A stretch of 64,000 nt of DNA, taken from assembly GCA_945875585.1 (NCBI GenBank), contig CAMCLK010000018.1, forward strand, positions 1 to 64,000, read 5' to 3'. The notes under the pieces were generated by a model. That model did no database searches and was not told the origin of the DNA. It saw nothing but the letters and a program-made list of their open reading frames with translations. The DNA is from Candidatus Kuenenia stuttgartensis (GTDB lineage: Bacteria > Planctomycetota > Planctomycetia > Gemmatales > Gemmataceae). The position numbers were made by a program, and so were the translations under genes. Below, piece by piece: positions 8,320 to 17,830 of the stretch (its first letter is position 1; the number at the start of each line of letters is the position of its first letter).

Positions 8320-9615
8320 CTAACGGCGGCGCGCCACAATGACTTCTTTGCCCACGTACTGCCGCAGGACCTCTGGAACCACGATGGATCCATCTTCCTG
8401 CTGGTAGTTTTCAAGAATGGCCACCAGTGCTCGTGTGCAGGCCACAGCGGTTCCATTGAGCGTGTGAACGAACTTCGTGCCTTTTTGACCCGCCACCTTG
8501 TAACGCACATTCAGTCGGCGTGACTGGAAGTCGGAACAGTGGCTGGTGCTGGTCACTTCGCCGTATTCACCGCCATTACCACGCCCCGGCATCCATGCTT
8601 CAAGGTCGTATTTGCGGTAGGCTGGGCCACCCAGATCTCCCGAACACGTGTCTAATACATGATAGGGCAGGCCAAGGGCTTGGAAGATTTCTTCTTCAAT
8701 ACGCAAGATCCGGTGGTGGATTTCTTCGCTTTGCTCGGGTGTGCAGAATGCGAACATTTCCACCTTGGTGAACTGGTGCACGCGGTACAGGCCGCGAGTG
8801 TCGCGACCCGGCGCGCCTGCCTCGGTGCGGAAGCAATGAGAAAGACCCGCATACAGCAGGGGTAGGTTGGTCCCATCAAGAATGTGGTCGCGGTGCATGC
8901 CGCCCAAGGTGATTTCAGCCGTGGCCACCAAGCACAAATCTGTATCGGCAATGGCGTAAATCTGGCGAACATCGGGGTTGGGGTCGCGTGGTTGGAAGCC
9001 GATACCTTCCAAAACTTCAACACGCGCGACATCGGGAGTAATAACAGGGGTGAAGCCTTCGCGAACCAACTTGGCCATGGCGAAATGGACCAAAGCCAGT
9101 TCGAGCAGGGCACCCTCGTTCTTGAGGAAGTAGAATTTTTGTCCGGCAACCGAAGCGCCCGCTTCAAAATCGGCCAGATCAAGCGCCTCGACCAACGCCA
9201 CGTGGTCTTTGGGTGGGAATGCAAATACTGGCTTTTCACCCCAAGTGCGCACCACGCGATTGGAGGCTGGATCGGCCCCCACCGGCGCGTCGGGGTGGGT
9301 CATGTTCGGCAATTCGTACAAGGCTGCCCGCAGCGCGCTTTCCGCTTCTTTCTGCTGCTGCTCCAAGGCGGATACCTGTTCGCGGAGAGATTTGCCTTCA
9401 GTTAGCAGCGCTTGCTTGCGGGCTGGATCCTTTTCCGACGGAATCAGTTTCGATATTTCATTCTGCCGTTGCTGCACCACCTGGGTGTCGTGGATGACCG
9501 CCCTGCGGCGGTCATCCAATTCGATAACACGGTCGGGCCGCGCTTTCACCTGTCGGTTGACACAATTGGCCGTAACGGCTTCGAGGTTGTCGCGGACAAA
9601 GACGACGTCGAGCAT
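8320..9615 (-). CDS. serS: Serine--tRNA ligase
   Basis: This 431-residue class II aminoacyl-tRNA synthetase charges tRNA-Ser. The N-terminal coiled-coil arm that grips the long variable arm is visible at about residues 30-105 (rich in Gln, Glu, Lys, Arg). Motif 2 (CFRTEAGAPGRDTRGLYRVHQF) and motif 3 (LNGTAVACTRALVAILENYQ) are intact, as is the KVEMF segment that follows motif 2. The ATG gives MLDVVFVRDNLEAV, the common SerS start. It lies between citrate synthase and uvrC on the same strand with gaps of 30-45 bp. Confidence 0.96.
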   Translation of the reverse strand: MLDVVFVRDNLEAVTANCVNRQVKARPDRVIELDDRRRAVIHDTQVVQQRQNEISKLIPSEKDPARKQALLTEGKSLREQVSALEQQQKEAESALRAALYELPNMTHPDAPVGADPASNRVVRTWGEKPVFAFPPKDHVALVEALDLADFEAGASVAGQKFYFLKNEGALLELALVHFAMAKLVREGFTPVITPDVARVEVLEGIGFQPRDPNPDVRQIYAIADTDLCLVATAEITLGGMHRDHILDGTNLPLLYAGLSHCFRTEAGAPGRDTRGLYRVHQFTKVEMFAFCTPEQSEEIHHRILRIEEEIFQALGLPYHVLDTCSGDLGGPAYRKYDLEAWMPGRGNGGEYGEVTSTSHCSDFQSRRLNVRYKVAGQKGTKFVHTLNGTAVACTRALVAILENYQQEDGSIVVPEVLRQYVGKEVIVARRR

Positions 9616-9657
9616 GGCGTGTTTCCAATCCTTCGGAAAACGGGTGGCGTACGTTTG

Positions 9658-10782
9658 TCAGGGTCGCTGTTCCAGCGGAATGAACGGTTGGTCGCGTTGA
9701 CCGGTAAAGACCTGTTCGGGGCGGAAAATGCGGTTGTGGCGCATCTGTTCTGTCCAGTGCGACAACCAGCCCACAACACGGGACATGGCGAACATGGGTG
9801 TGAACAGATCGCGAGGAATACCCAAGCTTGAATAAACGATTCCGGAGAAGAAGTCGACGTTGGGGTAAATTCCCTTGGGCCCCAGAAGTGTGTTGGCAGC
9901 TGCTTCAAGCGAAAGGGCTGTTTCGTAGGCCGCTGGCCGGCCTGTCTCTGTAAACACGTGTTCAGCGAGTTCTTGCAACACGGTCGCGCGGGGGTCTTTT
10001 ACCTTGTACACCCGGTGACCAAACCCCATGATCTTTTTCTTGGTGGCAATGGCATCTTCCAGCCATGCTTTCGCCTTGGAGTGGTCGCCAATTTCATCGA
10101 GCATTTCCAGAACTTCTTCATTGGCGCCACCGTGAAGCGGGCCGGAAAGGGCACCCACCGCGGCGGAAATAACCGAATACGGATTGGCTTGGGTCGATCC
10201 CACCACGCGCGCCGCAAAGGTGCTTGCGTTCATCGTGTGTTCGGCGTGCAAAATCAGGCAGGCATCGAGAACACGCGCCACGGGTGCGGACGGTTCCTTG
10301 CCGGTAAGCATGTAGAAGAAGTTGGCGGCATGCCCAAGGTCTTCACGTGGGGCCAACGCCTCTTCACCGTGCCGTACGCGATGGAAAGCGGCTACCAGTG
10401 TGGTGGTCTTTGCTACAAGGTGCAGAATCGATTCCCAAGCGTCTTCCTTGGCCGGGAAAAACATGCCCAACGCCGCAAGCGAGGCCTGCAACGCTTCCAT
10501 GGGGTGGCCAGATGGTGGCAGGCATTTAAGAATGTCGATCTGGCGGTATTTCAGGCTGCGGTTTTGCTTGAGATCTCGGTCGAACAGCGCCAATTCACGC
10601 TGAGTAGGCAATGCCCCTTTCAGCAGAAGCCACGACGTTTCTTCAAACGTGCTCTCCCGGGCCAGTGCTTCCACTGCTATGCCGCGGTACTCCAACCGAG
10701 CCCGTTTACCGTCGATAAAACTAATGGCAGATTCGGCTACCGGCACGTCGGCCAGGCCCGGGCGGAATTCCGGTTCGCTCAT
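9658..10782 (-). CDS. gltA: Citrate synthase
   Basis: This 374-residue enzyme condenses acetyl-CoA with oxaloacetate at the entry to the TCA cycle. The catalytic histidines are visible in HAEHTMNAS and MGFGHRVYKVKDPRA, and the aspartate lies in the NVDFFSGIVYSSLGIPRDLFTPMFAMSRVVGW segment. The length (about 370-380) matches the short, Gram-positive/archaeal-type citrate synthases rather than the NADH-regulated 430-residue form of E. coli. 2-Methylcitrate synthases share this fold and cannot be excluded from sequence alone. No prp genes are nearby, which favours citrate synthase. GGGG about 6 nt before the ATG acts as ribosome binding site. Confidence 0.9.
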   Translation of the reverse strand: MSEPEFRPGLADVPVAESAISFIDGKRARLEYRGIAVEALARESTFEETSWLLLKGALPTQRELALFDRDLKQNRSLKYRQIDILKCLPPSGHPMEALQASLAALGMFFPAKEDAWESILHLVAKTTTLVAAFHRVRHGEEALAPREDLGHAANFFYMLTGKEPSAPVARVLDACLILHAEHTMNASTFAARVVGSTQANPYSVISAAVGALSGPLHGGANEEVLEMLDEIGDHSKAKAWLEDAIATKKKIMGFGHRVYKVKDPRATVLQELAEHVFTETGRPAAYETALSLEAAANTLLGPKGIYPNVDFFSGIVYSSLGIPRDLFTPMFAMSRVVGWLSHWTEQMRHNRIFRPEQVFTGQRDQPFIPLEQRP

Positions 10783-10879
10783 CGTTCACCCCGATCGTGC
10801 TGTTCCGTAAAAGTCACATTGGCAAGGCGTGTTCCAGCGGGAAATCCCTCTGGAGCAGATTGTAGGAAATCAAGCCGGG

Positions 10880-11317
10880 TTATGGGAGAGACGCCTCAAG
10901 CCTTGTTCCTGTATCGGTCATCACAAGGCGTGGCGTCCACACATCATCCAGCCAGATGAAAGCATTCTGCTGCCATTCCCGGGCAAGGTCCATGGCGGTC
11001 TGGAAAGAAAGAGGCCACACCAGCATTCCCGGTTCGCACCAGCCGCCTTCCGCGCCCATGCTGACACCTTGGGCAAAGGTTAGGCCCATTGCCTGCAATG
11101 TGGCTTGTGCCTGTTCCATCAATCCAGCGTTCACCGCGGTTGTCAATGGTTCGCTACGCGGATTGCACGGGGTTAGAAAAGCGGCTTTTCCCGCGAGATT
11201 TTCGCCAAGCCAATGACCTAGTGCCTCATTTGGAATATCAACATGCAGGGCCAGTGGAACGCTTTTCAGCACCCAGTACGTAGATCTCTGATAGGCCTCA
11301 AGCAGGTCGTCTGTCAT
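10880..11317 (-). CDS. DUF3293 domain protein
   Basis: This 145-residue cytoplasmic protein matches the small DUF3293 family. It opens with an AYQRSTYWV strand, continues with AAFLTPCNPRSEPLTTAVN (the family's 'AFLTAxNP' segment), and ends with a WCEPGMLVWPLSFQTAMDLAREWQQNAFIWLDD region. Function is unknown. Its ATG overlaps the kinase stop codon by 4 bp, so the two genes are probably translated from one message. About 100 bp separates it from citrate synthase downstream. Confidence 0.75.
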   Translation of the reverse strand: MTDDLLEAYQRSTYWVLKSVPLALHVDIPNEALGHWLGENLAGKAAFLTPCNPRSEPLTTAVNAGLMEQAQATLQAMGLTFAQGVSMGAEGGWCEPGMLVWPLSFQTAMDLAREWQQNAFIWLDDVWTPRLVMTDTGTRLEASLP

Positions 11318-14300
11318 GGTGCGGCGGGCTTGGTGGGTGGAACGGCTGATAATTTCTTGTTGAGTTCCACAAACGCCGGAATTCCCCTGATCGGGTCAAA
11401 CCCCTCATCCGCCTGAAATGCGGCCCATGCGTTAGCACGCACCTTTTCTGGGAAGCGCATGGTTTGGGTCTCCATCAGTTTGAGGAGACGTTTAAGCAGG
11501 TCGTCAGCCTTCGCGGTGTTTCCCGAGCGCCTTGCTGCTTCAAACGCCTGAGCGTAGACGGTGCCGTAGTTCAGCATGGCTGCCGGTTTTCCGTCGGACA
11601 CCTTGGTGTAGTCGGCCTCGCTTGCCAAGGCTTCGTCAATTTTGCCTTCCATGGCGAGCAAATACGATCTACCCAGCAGCAAGTCGGCCCGGTTGGGACC
11701 CTGATCGGTTTTCAGGCCGGCTTCAAAGTCTGCCAGGGCCAGCTTGCGCCATCCATTCATCAGGTTCCATCCACGATTACGCCGCAGACTGGCTTGGTTA
11801 GGATCGGCCACCACGGCTTCTGACTGGGCCGCCAGAGCGCCGTTGGAGTCGTTGAGGATCATCATCGCCGTGGCTTTTCGTTCGAGTGCCAACCCTTTGA
11901 AGGCTCGCACGTTTTCGTTGTCTTGTGGCACACCTTTGGGAAGGGGCAGGGCGGCATGGACGAGATATTGATCGAAGCAATCGATCGCCTCTTTGTAGAG
12001 GGCGGTATCTGGCTTGCCTTGTTTTTGTGAGGAAGCCACCGCCAAGGCAAAGGCAACCTGTCCTCGGTCGAGCCACGGTTTGGGAATCGATCTGTTATCT
12101 ACTGTGGCTCTAGTTAAGGCCGCGCGAGCGCTCTCGAGGTCTCCTGTTTGCATCAGCAACAAACCCTGCTGGGCCGCGGTGCTGGCTGCTTCAGGTGTTC
12201 CCGAAACCAGATTAGGAATTGCCTTGCGCAGCAGAGCAATGGCTTCAGTGCGGGTCACCTTGGCTGTCGCGGGGTCTTTTTCAGAGTCTGCCCGCTCAGC
12301 TATTATTTTTGCCAGCAAGCGCGGGGCGCGTGGATCATTGGGATTGAGTGTCATGGCTTCACGCAGCAGGGGTTCCGCCATTTCGGGGCGCTTTTCGCCT
12401 ACGAAGTAAACAGTGGCAAGATTCACGAGGATCTTGTTGGTGCGTTCAATTTTGAGAGCTGCCTGCAAGTCGTCAATCGCCAAAGCGTTATCGCCATGGT
12501 CGTACCGTATCACGGCCCGGTTTACTAGCAGTGGCAAGCGGTTTTCTGTGGTGAATTTGCCGTCGGCAAGAAGGCGTTCCGCCTCGTCGAAGTCTCCCAT
12601 TTTTCCAGCGCAAACACCCAGAAATAGGTTGGTGTACTGGAAGTCGTTGCGGATGGAGAGCGCCGCCAGAAATGAAGCTTGCGCCGCTGCGTACTGATCG
12701 CGGACAAGGTGGCAAATTCCCAGAAAAAAGTGGCAAAAGAAGTCGTTCGGTTCAATCAGCAACGCCTGCTGGAAGGAGTGGGCGGCCTTATCATACTGGT
12801 GTTCTTTGAACTCCTCGTCACCCACCAAAAAATACTCGTAAGCCGATGAAGGTTTCACCTTCGCGGCTTCGGTGTGGTAGTTTTCGATATCGGCTTTGGC
12901 CTTGATCAGGTACTCCTCGTCTTTTCCCAGCGATGCCAATTGTGTGTAACGGGCCATTTTCAGGAAGTACGCTTTTTCAATACTCACGCCCGCCCGTTTG
13001 GCTTCTCTTCTGGCTTTTTCAAGCAACTCCCGTGATTTTTCAATATTCGACAAAGACCATGTGTCGGCCAGAACCACGAGAAGCTCCGAACATCCTCTCA
13101 GGATTTCCGGTTTGTCCTTCTCCGAAAAATGCGCCCCAAAGACCGGGTCGATGGTTGGACCGTCCGGATCTACATGAAATTGAGAAAGCGCTGATTTGGC
13201 ATGCAGCCGTGATTTTTCATAACTCTGTTTTTCACCACGGCCGGACTGGCCCGTCAATTCGTAAAGAGCCAGTGAAAACTGTTCGCGGAATACCGACAGT
13301 TTAGCGTCTGTATTCACATGCTCTTCCGCGATCGCCAAGCCTTCCTCGATTAGTTTTCGCATGTCCGCCAGCTCGGCATCGTTGCGGATGGCTGTGAGCG
13401 CATTTTCGTAGTTTTGCCGAGCGTCGGACCACTTTTTCTGGGCCGCTTCGTTCGTCGCCGTGTCGAGTAGTTTTTGGGCGGTGCTGCGGTCGTTGTCGCG
13501 GCGGCGTTCGGCAGCTTTGCGTTGGTTTTCGGCGACGGCATACAAGCCGTTGATCGCCACGCTTCCCAGCAGGGTGGCGATAATGAAAACGGTACCCACT
13601 GCCACGAGTGCGGCTTGCGCCTTGTTGCGCACCGACCAACGCCAGATTTTCTGAGCCAAGCTGATTGGGCGCGCCTTGATGGGGTCGCCCCGGCTGAAGG
13701 CCGCAAGGTCGTCTGCCATGTCCTCGGCCGACTGGTACCTTTTGGCGGGATCTTTTTCCAAGGCCTTCAGGCAGATAGTTTGGAGGTCGATCGGGGCGTC
13801 GGGCTGCAATTGTACGGGTGGTACCGGATCTTTTTTCTTCACGTGCTCAAGCGTTTCCAGCAGGGTGCGTCCCTTGAATGGCGGACGCCCTGTCAGAAAC
13901 TCGTACATCATGGCGCCAAGCGAATAGATGTCCGCCAAGTGGTTCAGGGTTTTGGCCTGTCCTTCCGCCTGTTCGGGCGGCATGTAGCTGGGCGTTCCCA
14001 TGATGGAGCCGGTACGTGTGTGGCCTTCGTCGCTGTCCATCTCCTTGGCCAGGCCGAAGTCGGTCACCTTGGGCTCGCCTTCTTTCGTTAAAAGGATGTT
14101 GGCGGGCTTAAGGTCGCGGTGAATGATCTTTTTCGAGTGGGCATATCCCATGGCCCGGCAGATCTTCTCCATCGTTGTGGCTGTGAATTTGAAGTCTTGC
14201 GGTTCACCCTTTAGCTTGCTGTCGAGCGGACCACCAGCCACGAATTCGAGCGAGAAATAGGGAAGCCCCTTGTGCTCGCCAACATCGTAAACCTGCACAA

Positions 14301-15231
14301 TGCCGGGATGTTGCACCAGCGCCACAGCGCGGGCTTCCAAACGGAAACGGTCGAGTTCCGCATCGCTGGCTTGAGAGTTCAGAACCATTTTAAGGGCGAC
14401 AACGCGGTTAAGAGCCACCTGCTTGGCTCGATAGACCACGCCCATGCCGCCGCGTCCGAGTTCACCCATCATCTCGTAACCCGCTACTTGCGGAACACGA
14501 TTGCGATCTTCTTTGGCCGATGCCGCTGACTGGCTCGCATTTTTGTGGGTTTGTCCGGGTTTCGACGGTTCGCCGGGTTGCCTTACCGCGGTGGCCTGCA
14601 CCTGTCTGGATGCGGGCTTGGACATCAAAGCTGTTGCGTCGACACGGGCAGGAGATTCCCCCGGCGCCAAGGTGGCGCCATCGTCCGGCGCAGATTCCGG
14701 GCCAACGGTGGCGCCGGAATCGTCTGATTCACCGCCCGGTGCCAAGGTCATGCCAGGATCTTCGGCATCGTTCGGCCCAAGTGTGCGGTCGTCTGCGGCA
14801 TGCGCTCCGCCTTCGGCGGGCAACGTGAGATCTGAGCGGTCTGGTTCCGCGCCGAGGGTGAGGTCAGAACGGTCTGGTTCCGCACCTAGAGTGAGGTCTG
14901 AGCGGTCTGGTTCCGCGCCGAGGGTGAGATCTGAGCGATCTGGTTCCGCGCCGAGGGTGAGGTCAGAGCGATCTGGTTCCGCGCCGAGGGTGAGGTCTGA
15001 GCGGTCTGGTTCCGCACCGAGGGTGAGGTCTGAGCGGTCTGGCGCATCGGGGGCAAGGGTGCGATCGTCTGGGTTGGTTGCGACAAGCGCATCAGGGGCA
15101 AGTGTGGCGTCTGACGCAATCTGCTCGGTTTCTCCATCAAGCGTGCGTTCGACGGATGCATGGGATTGGCGCTTTGGGCCTTCCTCAATGATGGTGCCAT
15201 CGTCCCGGTTCTGTGGGGCAGGTCGGGTCAT
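11314..15231 (-). CDS. Membrane Ser/Thr protein kinase with threonine-rich N-terminal repeats and TPRs
   Basis: The ATG at 15231 is preceded by GGGAG with 8-nt spacing and gives 1305 residues; an in-frame TTG nine codons upstream lacks a site. Residues 1-240 are acidic and low-complexity, with an 11-residue repeat DRSDLTLGAEP present about 6.6 times (65-137) and many other D-x-T-L-x-P motifs. The kinase domain is at about 252-520, with GRGGMG, Lys281, HRDLKPAN (Asp373), DFG (Asp391) and GTPSYMPPEQ. One membrane helix follows at about 540-562. The remainder is helical with TPR-like repeats. Such PknB-like kinases are abundant in planctomycetes; here the sensor/scaffold part follows the helix, so side-of-membrane placement is uncertain. 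Substrates unknown. Confidence 0.9.
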   Translation of the reverse strand: MTRPAPQNRDDGTIIEEGPKRQSHASVERTLDGETEQIASDATLAPDALVATNPDDRTLAPDAPDRSDLTLGAEPDRSDLTLGAEPDRSDLTLGAEPDRSDLTLGAEPDRSDLTLGAEPDRSDLTLGAEPDRSDLTLPAEGGAHAADDRTLGPNDAEDPGMTLAPGGESDDSGATVGPESAPDDGATLAPGESPARVDATALMSKPASRQVQATAVRQPGEPSKPGQTHKNASQSAASAKEDRNRVPQVAGYEMMGELGRGGMGVVYRAKQVALNRVVALKMVLNSQASDAELDRFRLEARAVALVQHPGIVQVYDVGEHKGLPYFSLEFVAGGPLDSKLKGEPQDFKFTATTMEKICRAMGYAHSKKIIHRDLKPANILLTKEGEPKVTDFGLAKEMDSDEGHTRTGSIMGTPSYMPPEQAEGQAKTLNHLADIYSLGAMMYEFLTGRPPFKGRTLLETLEHVKKKDPVPPVQLQPDAPIDLQTICLKALEKDPAKRYQSAEDMADDLAAFSRGDPIKARPISLAQKIWRWSVRNKAQAALVAVGTVFIIATLLGSVAINGLYAVAENQRKAAERRRDNDRSTAQKLLDTATNEAAQKKWSDARQNYENALTAIRNDAELADMRKLIEEGLAIAEEHVNTDAKLSVFREQFSLALYELTGQSGRGEKQSYEKSRLHAKSALSQFHVDPDGPTIDPVFGAHFSEKDKPEILRGCSELLVVLADTWSLSNIEKSRELLEKARREAKRAGVSIEKAYFLKMARYTQLASLGKDEEYLIKAKADIENYHTEAAKVKPSSAYEYFLVGDEEFKEHQYDKAAHSFQQALLIEPNDFFCHFFLGICHLVRDQYAAAQASFLAALSIRNDFQYTNLFLGVCAGKMGDFDEAERLLADGKFTTENRLPLLVNRAVIRYDHGDNALAIDDLQAALKIERTNKILVNLATVYFVGEKRPEMAEPLLREAMTLNPNDPRAPRLLAKIIAERADSEKDPATAKVTRTEAIALLRKAIPNLVSGTPEAASTAAQQGLLLMQTGDLESARAALTRATVDNRSIPKPWLDRGQVAFALAVASSQKQGKPDTALYKEAIDCFDQYLVHAALPLPKGVPQDNENVRAFKGLALERKATAMMILNDSNGALAAQSEAVVADPNQASLRRNRGWNLMNGWRKLALADFEAGLKTDQGPNRADLLLGRSYLLAMEGKIDEALASEADYTKVSDGKPAAMLNYGTVYAQAFEAARRSGNTAKADDLLKRLLKLMETQTMRFPEKVRANAWAAFQADEGFDPIRGIPAFVELNKKLSAVPPTKPAAP
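14821..15039 (-). repeat. 33-bp tandem coding repeat (11-residue unit) in the kinase N-terminus
   Basis: Six full and one partial unit encode DRSDLTLGAEP. The copies differ by scattered synonymous changes (for example GTGAGG/GTGAGA, GAGCGG/GAGCGA), so the array is under protein-level constraint and not very recent. Every unit presents one threonine in an Asp-Leu-Thr-Leu context. Confidence 0.9.
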
Positions 15232-15304
15232 GCGAAAACTCCCATCGAATGAGGTCAAGGTGCTGATGCTACCTTAATCAGATCGTGCTTCAAGCGTTTG
15301 GAAA

Positions 15305-16489
15305 CTAAAATGCAGCGCGCAAAATGCCCATGAGGTCGTCAACCGAGGGTTGCCGCGGATTCACGCGAAGAATGCGAGTCATCAGCACGGTTTTTTCAGC
15401 CATGGGCTTCAGCATGGTTTCGGTAACACCGAGATCTCGCAACCGTTGAGGTATACCGATGCGATTGGCCAATGCAGCCACAGCATCGATGGCGGCGTCG
15501 GCGTTTGCCGCGACGCCGAGATAGTGTCCGATTTCAGCCATGGAATCTTCCCGCCCGTGTTTATTGAAGCGCATCACGTGCGGAACCAGTAGGCCGTTTC
15601 CGGCGCCATGGCTTACCGGAACAAAACTGGCCACGGCATATTCCAGAGCATGAACCAACGCGACACCGACATTGGAGAATGCTAATCCACCATAAAGGGC
15701 GGCAAGCGCCATTCCCTCACGCGCCACGGCATCTGTCCCATTTCTAACTGCTTGTTCCAGATGCTTGCCTGCCAAGGTGATGGCTTCGCGCGCCATGGCC
15801 ACTCCCATCGGGTGCCGCCCTTGGTAACACGAACGAAGTCCGGGTGGGAGCGGAAAAACAGCATTATCGACGGCCGTGTAGGCTTCGATGGCGTGCACAA
15901 GCGCATCGATGCCGCTGTCGGCAGTGACTCGGGGGGGACATGAGTGGGTGAGGAGTGGGTCGATCAATGCCACGCGGGGGCGCAGATAATTGCTGATGCT
16001 GCCAAGTTTGATTCCCTGTTCGGGATCGGTGTAGACATCGGCGCAGGAAACCTCCGAACCTGTGCCAGCGGTGGTAGGGATACAAATGAGGGGGAGAATT
16101 GGCCCCGGGAGCCTGTCGTCGCCGGTGTAGTCTCCCGGTTGCCCGCCATGCGTGAAGCATTTGGCAGTGAGCTTGGCGAGGTCCATGTTGCTGCCGCCAC
16201 CCAGTCCGATAATGGCATCTGGTTGCCAGGCGCGGGCACGTTCGAGGCAATGGAGTGCGGCGGCCAAGGTGGGTTCCGGTTCGCCACCCAAATCGACCAG
16301 AACTTCAACACCGGCCTGTCTGAGCGGTTCTCTGACTTGAGCAACAATTCCAGCGCGGTCGAGAATGGGGTCTGAAATCAGGTGGATTTGACGCAAGCCA
16401 AGTCGTGTCGCGACTTCACCGAGTTGGGTGACAGCTCCCGGGCCAAAGATGATTTGCCCGGCACTGTGAAAGGTCCAAGTGGCGCCCAT
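15305..16489 (-). CDS. Iron-containing alcohol dehydrogenase
   Basis: This 394-residue group III dehydrogenase uses NAD(P)H to interconvert alcohols and aldehydes. The nucleotide-binding GGGSNMDLAK and PTTAGTGSEVS motifs are present. Metal ligands are visible as the Asp and His of DSGIDALVHAIEAY, the His of LVHALEYAV, and the His in SHGAGNGLLVPHVMRFN. The N-terminus begins with the common 'F...G.IIFGPGAV' pattern. The ATG is at 16489, divergent from mogA with about 76 bp between starts. Substrate cannot be told from sequence; family members include butanol, lactaldehyde and glycerol dehydrogenases. Confidence 0.9.
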   Translation of the reverse strand: MGATWTFHSAGQIIFGPGAVTQLGEVATRLGLRQIHLISDPILDRAGIVAQVREPLRQAGVEVLVDLGGEPEPTLAAALHCLERARAWQPDAIIGLGGGSNMDLAKLTAKCFTHGGQPGDYTGDDRLPGPILPLICIPTTAGTGSEVSCADVYTDPEQGIKLGSISNYLRPRVALIDPLLTHSCPPRVTADSGIDALVHAIEAYTAVDNAVFPLPPGLRSCYQGRHPMGVAMAREAITLAGKHLEQAVRNGTDAVAREGMALAALYGGLAFSNVGVALVHALEYAVASFVPVSHGAGNGLLVPHVMRFNKHGREDSMAEIGHYLGVAANADAAIDAVAALANRIGIPQRLRDLGVTETMLKPMAEKTVLMTRILRVNPRQPSVDDLMGILRAAF

Positions 16490-16565
16490 GGTCGATTACT
16501 CCGGCACATTTGCGTGTTCAGGGCGTATCATATCCACTTGTACCGAGGTCTGGGAGATGAGTGAC

Positions 16566-17093
16566 ATGACAGCTCGAATCGGCATCGTGGTGGTATCTGA
16601 CCGCGCCAGCGCGGGAGTGTACGAAGACCGTGGTGGCCCCGCCATCAAGGAGTGCCTTGCCGATATGCTCGCGTGCCCTTACGAAATTGATTTTCGGATG
16701 ATACCCGATGAGCGCCCCGTCATTGAATCGACATTGGTGGAACTGGCGGATGCTATGAACTGTTCTTTGGTTGTAACCACTGGCGGAACGGGGCCAGCAC
16801 TGCGCGACGTCACACCCGAAGCCACCGAGTCTGTGTGCGAAAAAATGATGCCCGGGTTTGGCGAACAAATGCGTGCCGTTTCGTTGCGCGTGGTACCTAC
16901 GGCCATATTGTCGAGGCAAACGGCCGGAATCCGCGGTCGATGCCTGATCATTAATCTGCCCGGCAAACCCTCGGCCATCCGCGATTGCCTGCAGGCGGTG
17001 TTTCCTGCCGTGCCTTACTGCATCGATTTGATAGGTGGCGCGTACCTGACCACGAACGAAACAGTGGTGAAGGCGTTTCGACCGAAAGGATGA
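16566..17093 (+). CDS. mogA: Molybdopterin adenylyltransferase, MogA/MoaB family
   Basis: MogA adenylates molybdopterin to prepare it for molybdenum insertion. The call starts at the ATG at 16566 (MTARIGIVVVSDRASAG, 175 residues), with GGGAG nine bases upstream. An ATG at 16557 abuts that site directly and is less likely, and the longer upstream frame lacks family similarity. Motifs seen are VVVSDRASAGVYEDRGGP, LVVTTGGTGPALRDVTPEA and a LPGKPSAIRDCL segment, all typical of the MoCF fold. It is the first gene of a four-gene plus-strand run. No other molybdenum cofactor genes are in the window. Confidence 0.88.
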   Translation: MTARIGIVVVSDRASAGVYEDRGGPAIKECLADMLACPYEIDFRMIPDERPVIESTLVELADAMNCSLVVTTGGTGPALRDVTPEATESVCEKMMPGFGEQMRAVSLRVVPTAILSRQTAGIRGRCLIINLPGKPSAIRDCLQAVFPAVPYCIDLIGGAYLTTNETVVKAFRPKG

Positions 17094-17098
17094 CTGCC

Positions 17099-17830
17099 AT
17101 GCATCGCATCGACTTGAATGCTGATCTTGGAGAAGGTGGCGGGCACGATTGCGAGTTGCTCGATCTTGTCAGTTCGGCAAATATCTGCTGCGGCGTTCAT
17201 GCTGGCGGGGCGATGGTATGCCTAACGGCGCTTGACGCGGCCGCCGCCCGTGGCGTTGTTGTGGGGGCTCATCCGGGGCATGCCGACCGGGTTGGCATGG
17301 GCCGTGTTCCCGTGGATCTGGCAGCGCGGGAGATGTCGGCACTTTTGGAGTATCAGGTGGGAGCATTGACCGCTGTGGCTGAATTGGCGGGTGTGCGCTT
17401 GGCACACTTGAAACCACACGGCGCTCTTTACCATCAGGCTTCAGAGAATATCGATATTGCGCGTTTGGTGGCCACTACCGCCGCGCGCTGGCGTCTGGCT
17501 ATTTATGGTCCACCGCATTCTTGCATTGAAGAAGCGTGCCTTGGACTGGCGTTGTTCGTTCCGGAGGGGTTCGTTGATAGGCGTATGGATAACGCAGGTC
17601 GCTTACTCCCGAGGTCGGATTCTCGCGCCCTCATTCACGAACCTTCAGAGGCACTGGAGCAGGCCTTGCGGCAGATCGACTTGGGAATTGAGACCCTGTG
17701 TGTGCATGGAGACACACCCGGTGCCGTGGCGTTAGCCACTGCCGTGCACCATGGATTGGAAAGCCGGGGTATTGCCGTTCGGCCACCCATTTTTAAGCGT
17801 AGCGGACAATCTGGAAGCCATAAGTCATGA
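17099..17830 (+). CDS. pxpA: 5-oxoprolinase subunit A (LamB/YcsF family)
   Basis: PxpA works with PxpB and PxpC to hydrolyse 5-oxoproline (pyroglutamate) to glutamate using ATP. The 243-residue protein shows the family motifs DLNADLGEGG, SANICCGVHAGG, VGAHPGHADR, HLKPHGALYH and CVHGDTPGAVALA. The ATG at 17099 has AAAGGA eight bases upstream. An ATG at 17090 that overlaps the mogA stop is also possible. The stop overlaps the pxpC start by 4 bp. No pxpB is present beside it, which is unusual. Confidence 0.87.
   Translation: MHRIDLNADLGEGGGHDCELLDLVSSANICCGVHAGGAMVCLTALDAAAARGVVVGAHPGHADRVGMGRVPVDLAAREMSALLEYQVGALTAVAELAGVRLAHLKPHGALYHQASENIDIARLVATTAARWRLAIYGPPHSCIEEACLGLALFVPEGFVDRRMDNAGRLLPRSDSRALIHEPSEALEQALRQIDLGIETLCVHGDTPGAVALATAVHHGLESRGIAVRPPIFKRSGQSGSHKS

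Noticed and set aside
14821..15039. CRISPR-like 33-bp periodicity
   Set aside because: The repeats are in frame within a kinase and lack spacers; variation is mostly synonymous.
14501..15277. 258-residue plus-strand ORF opposite the kinase N-terminus, with repeated RSERSGSAPRV units
   Set aside because: It is the antisense reading of the 33-bp kinase repeats. It has no ribosome site or family similarity, and the minus-strand frame has a full kinase domain.
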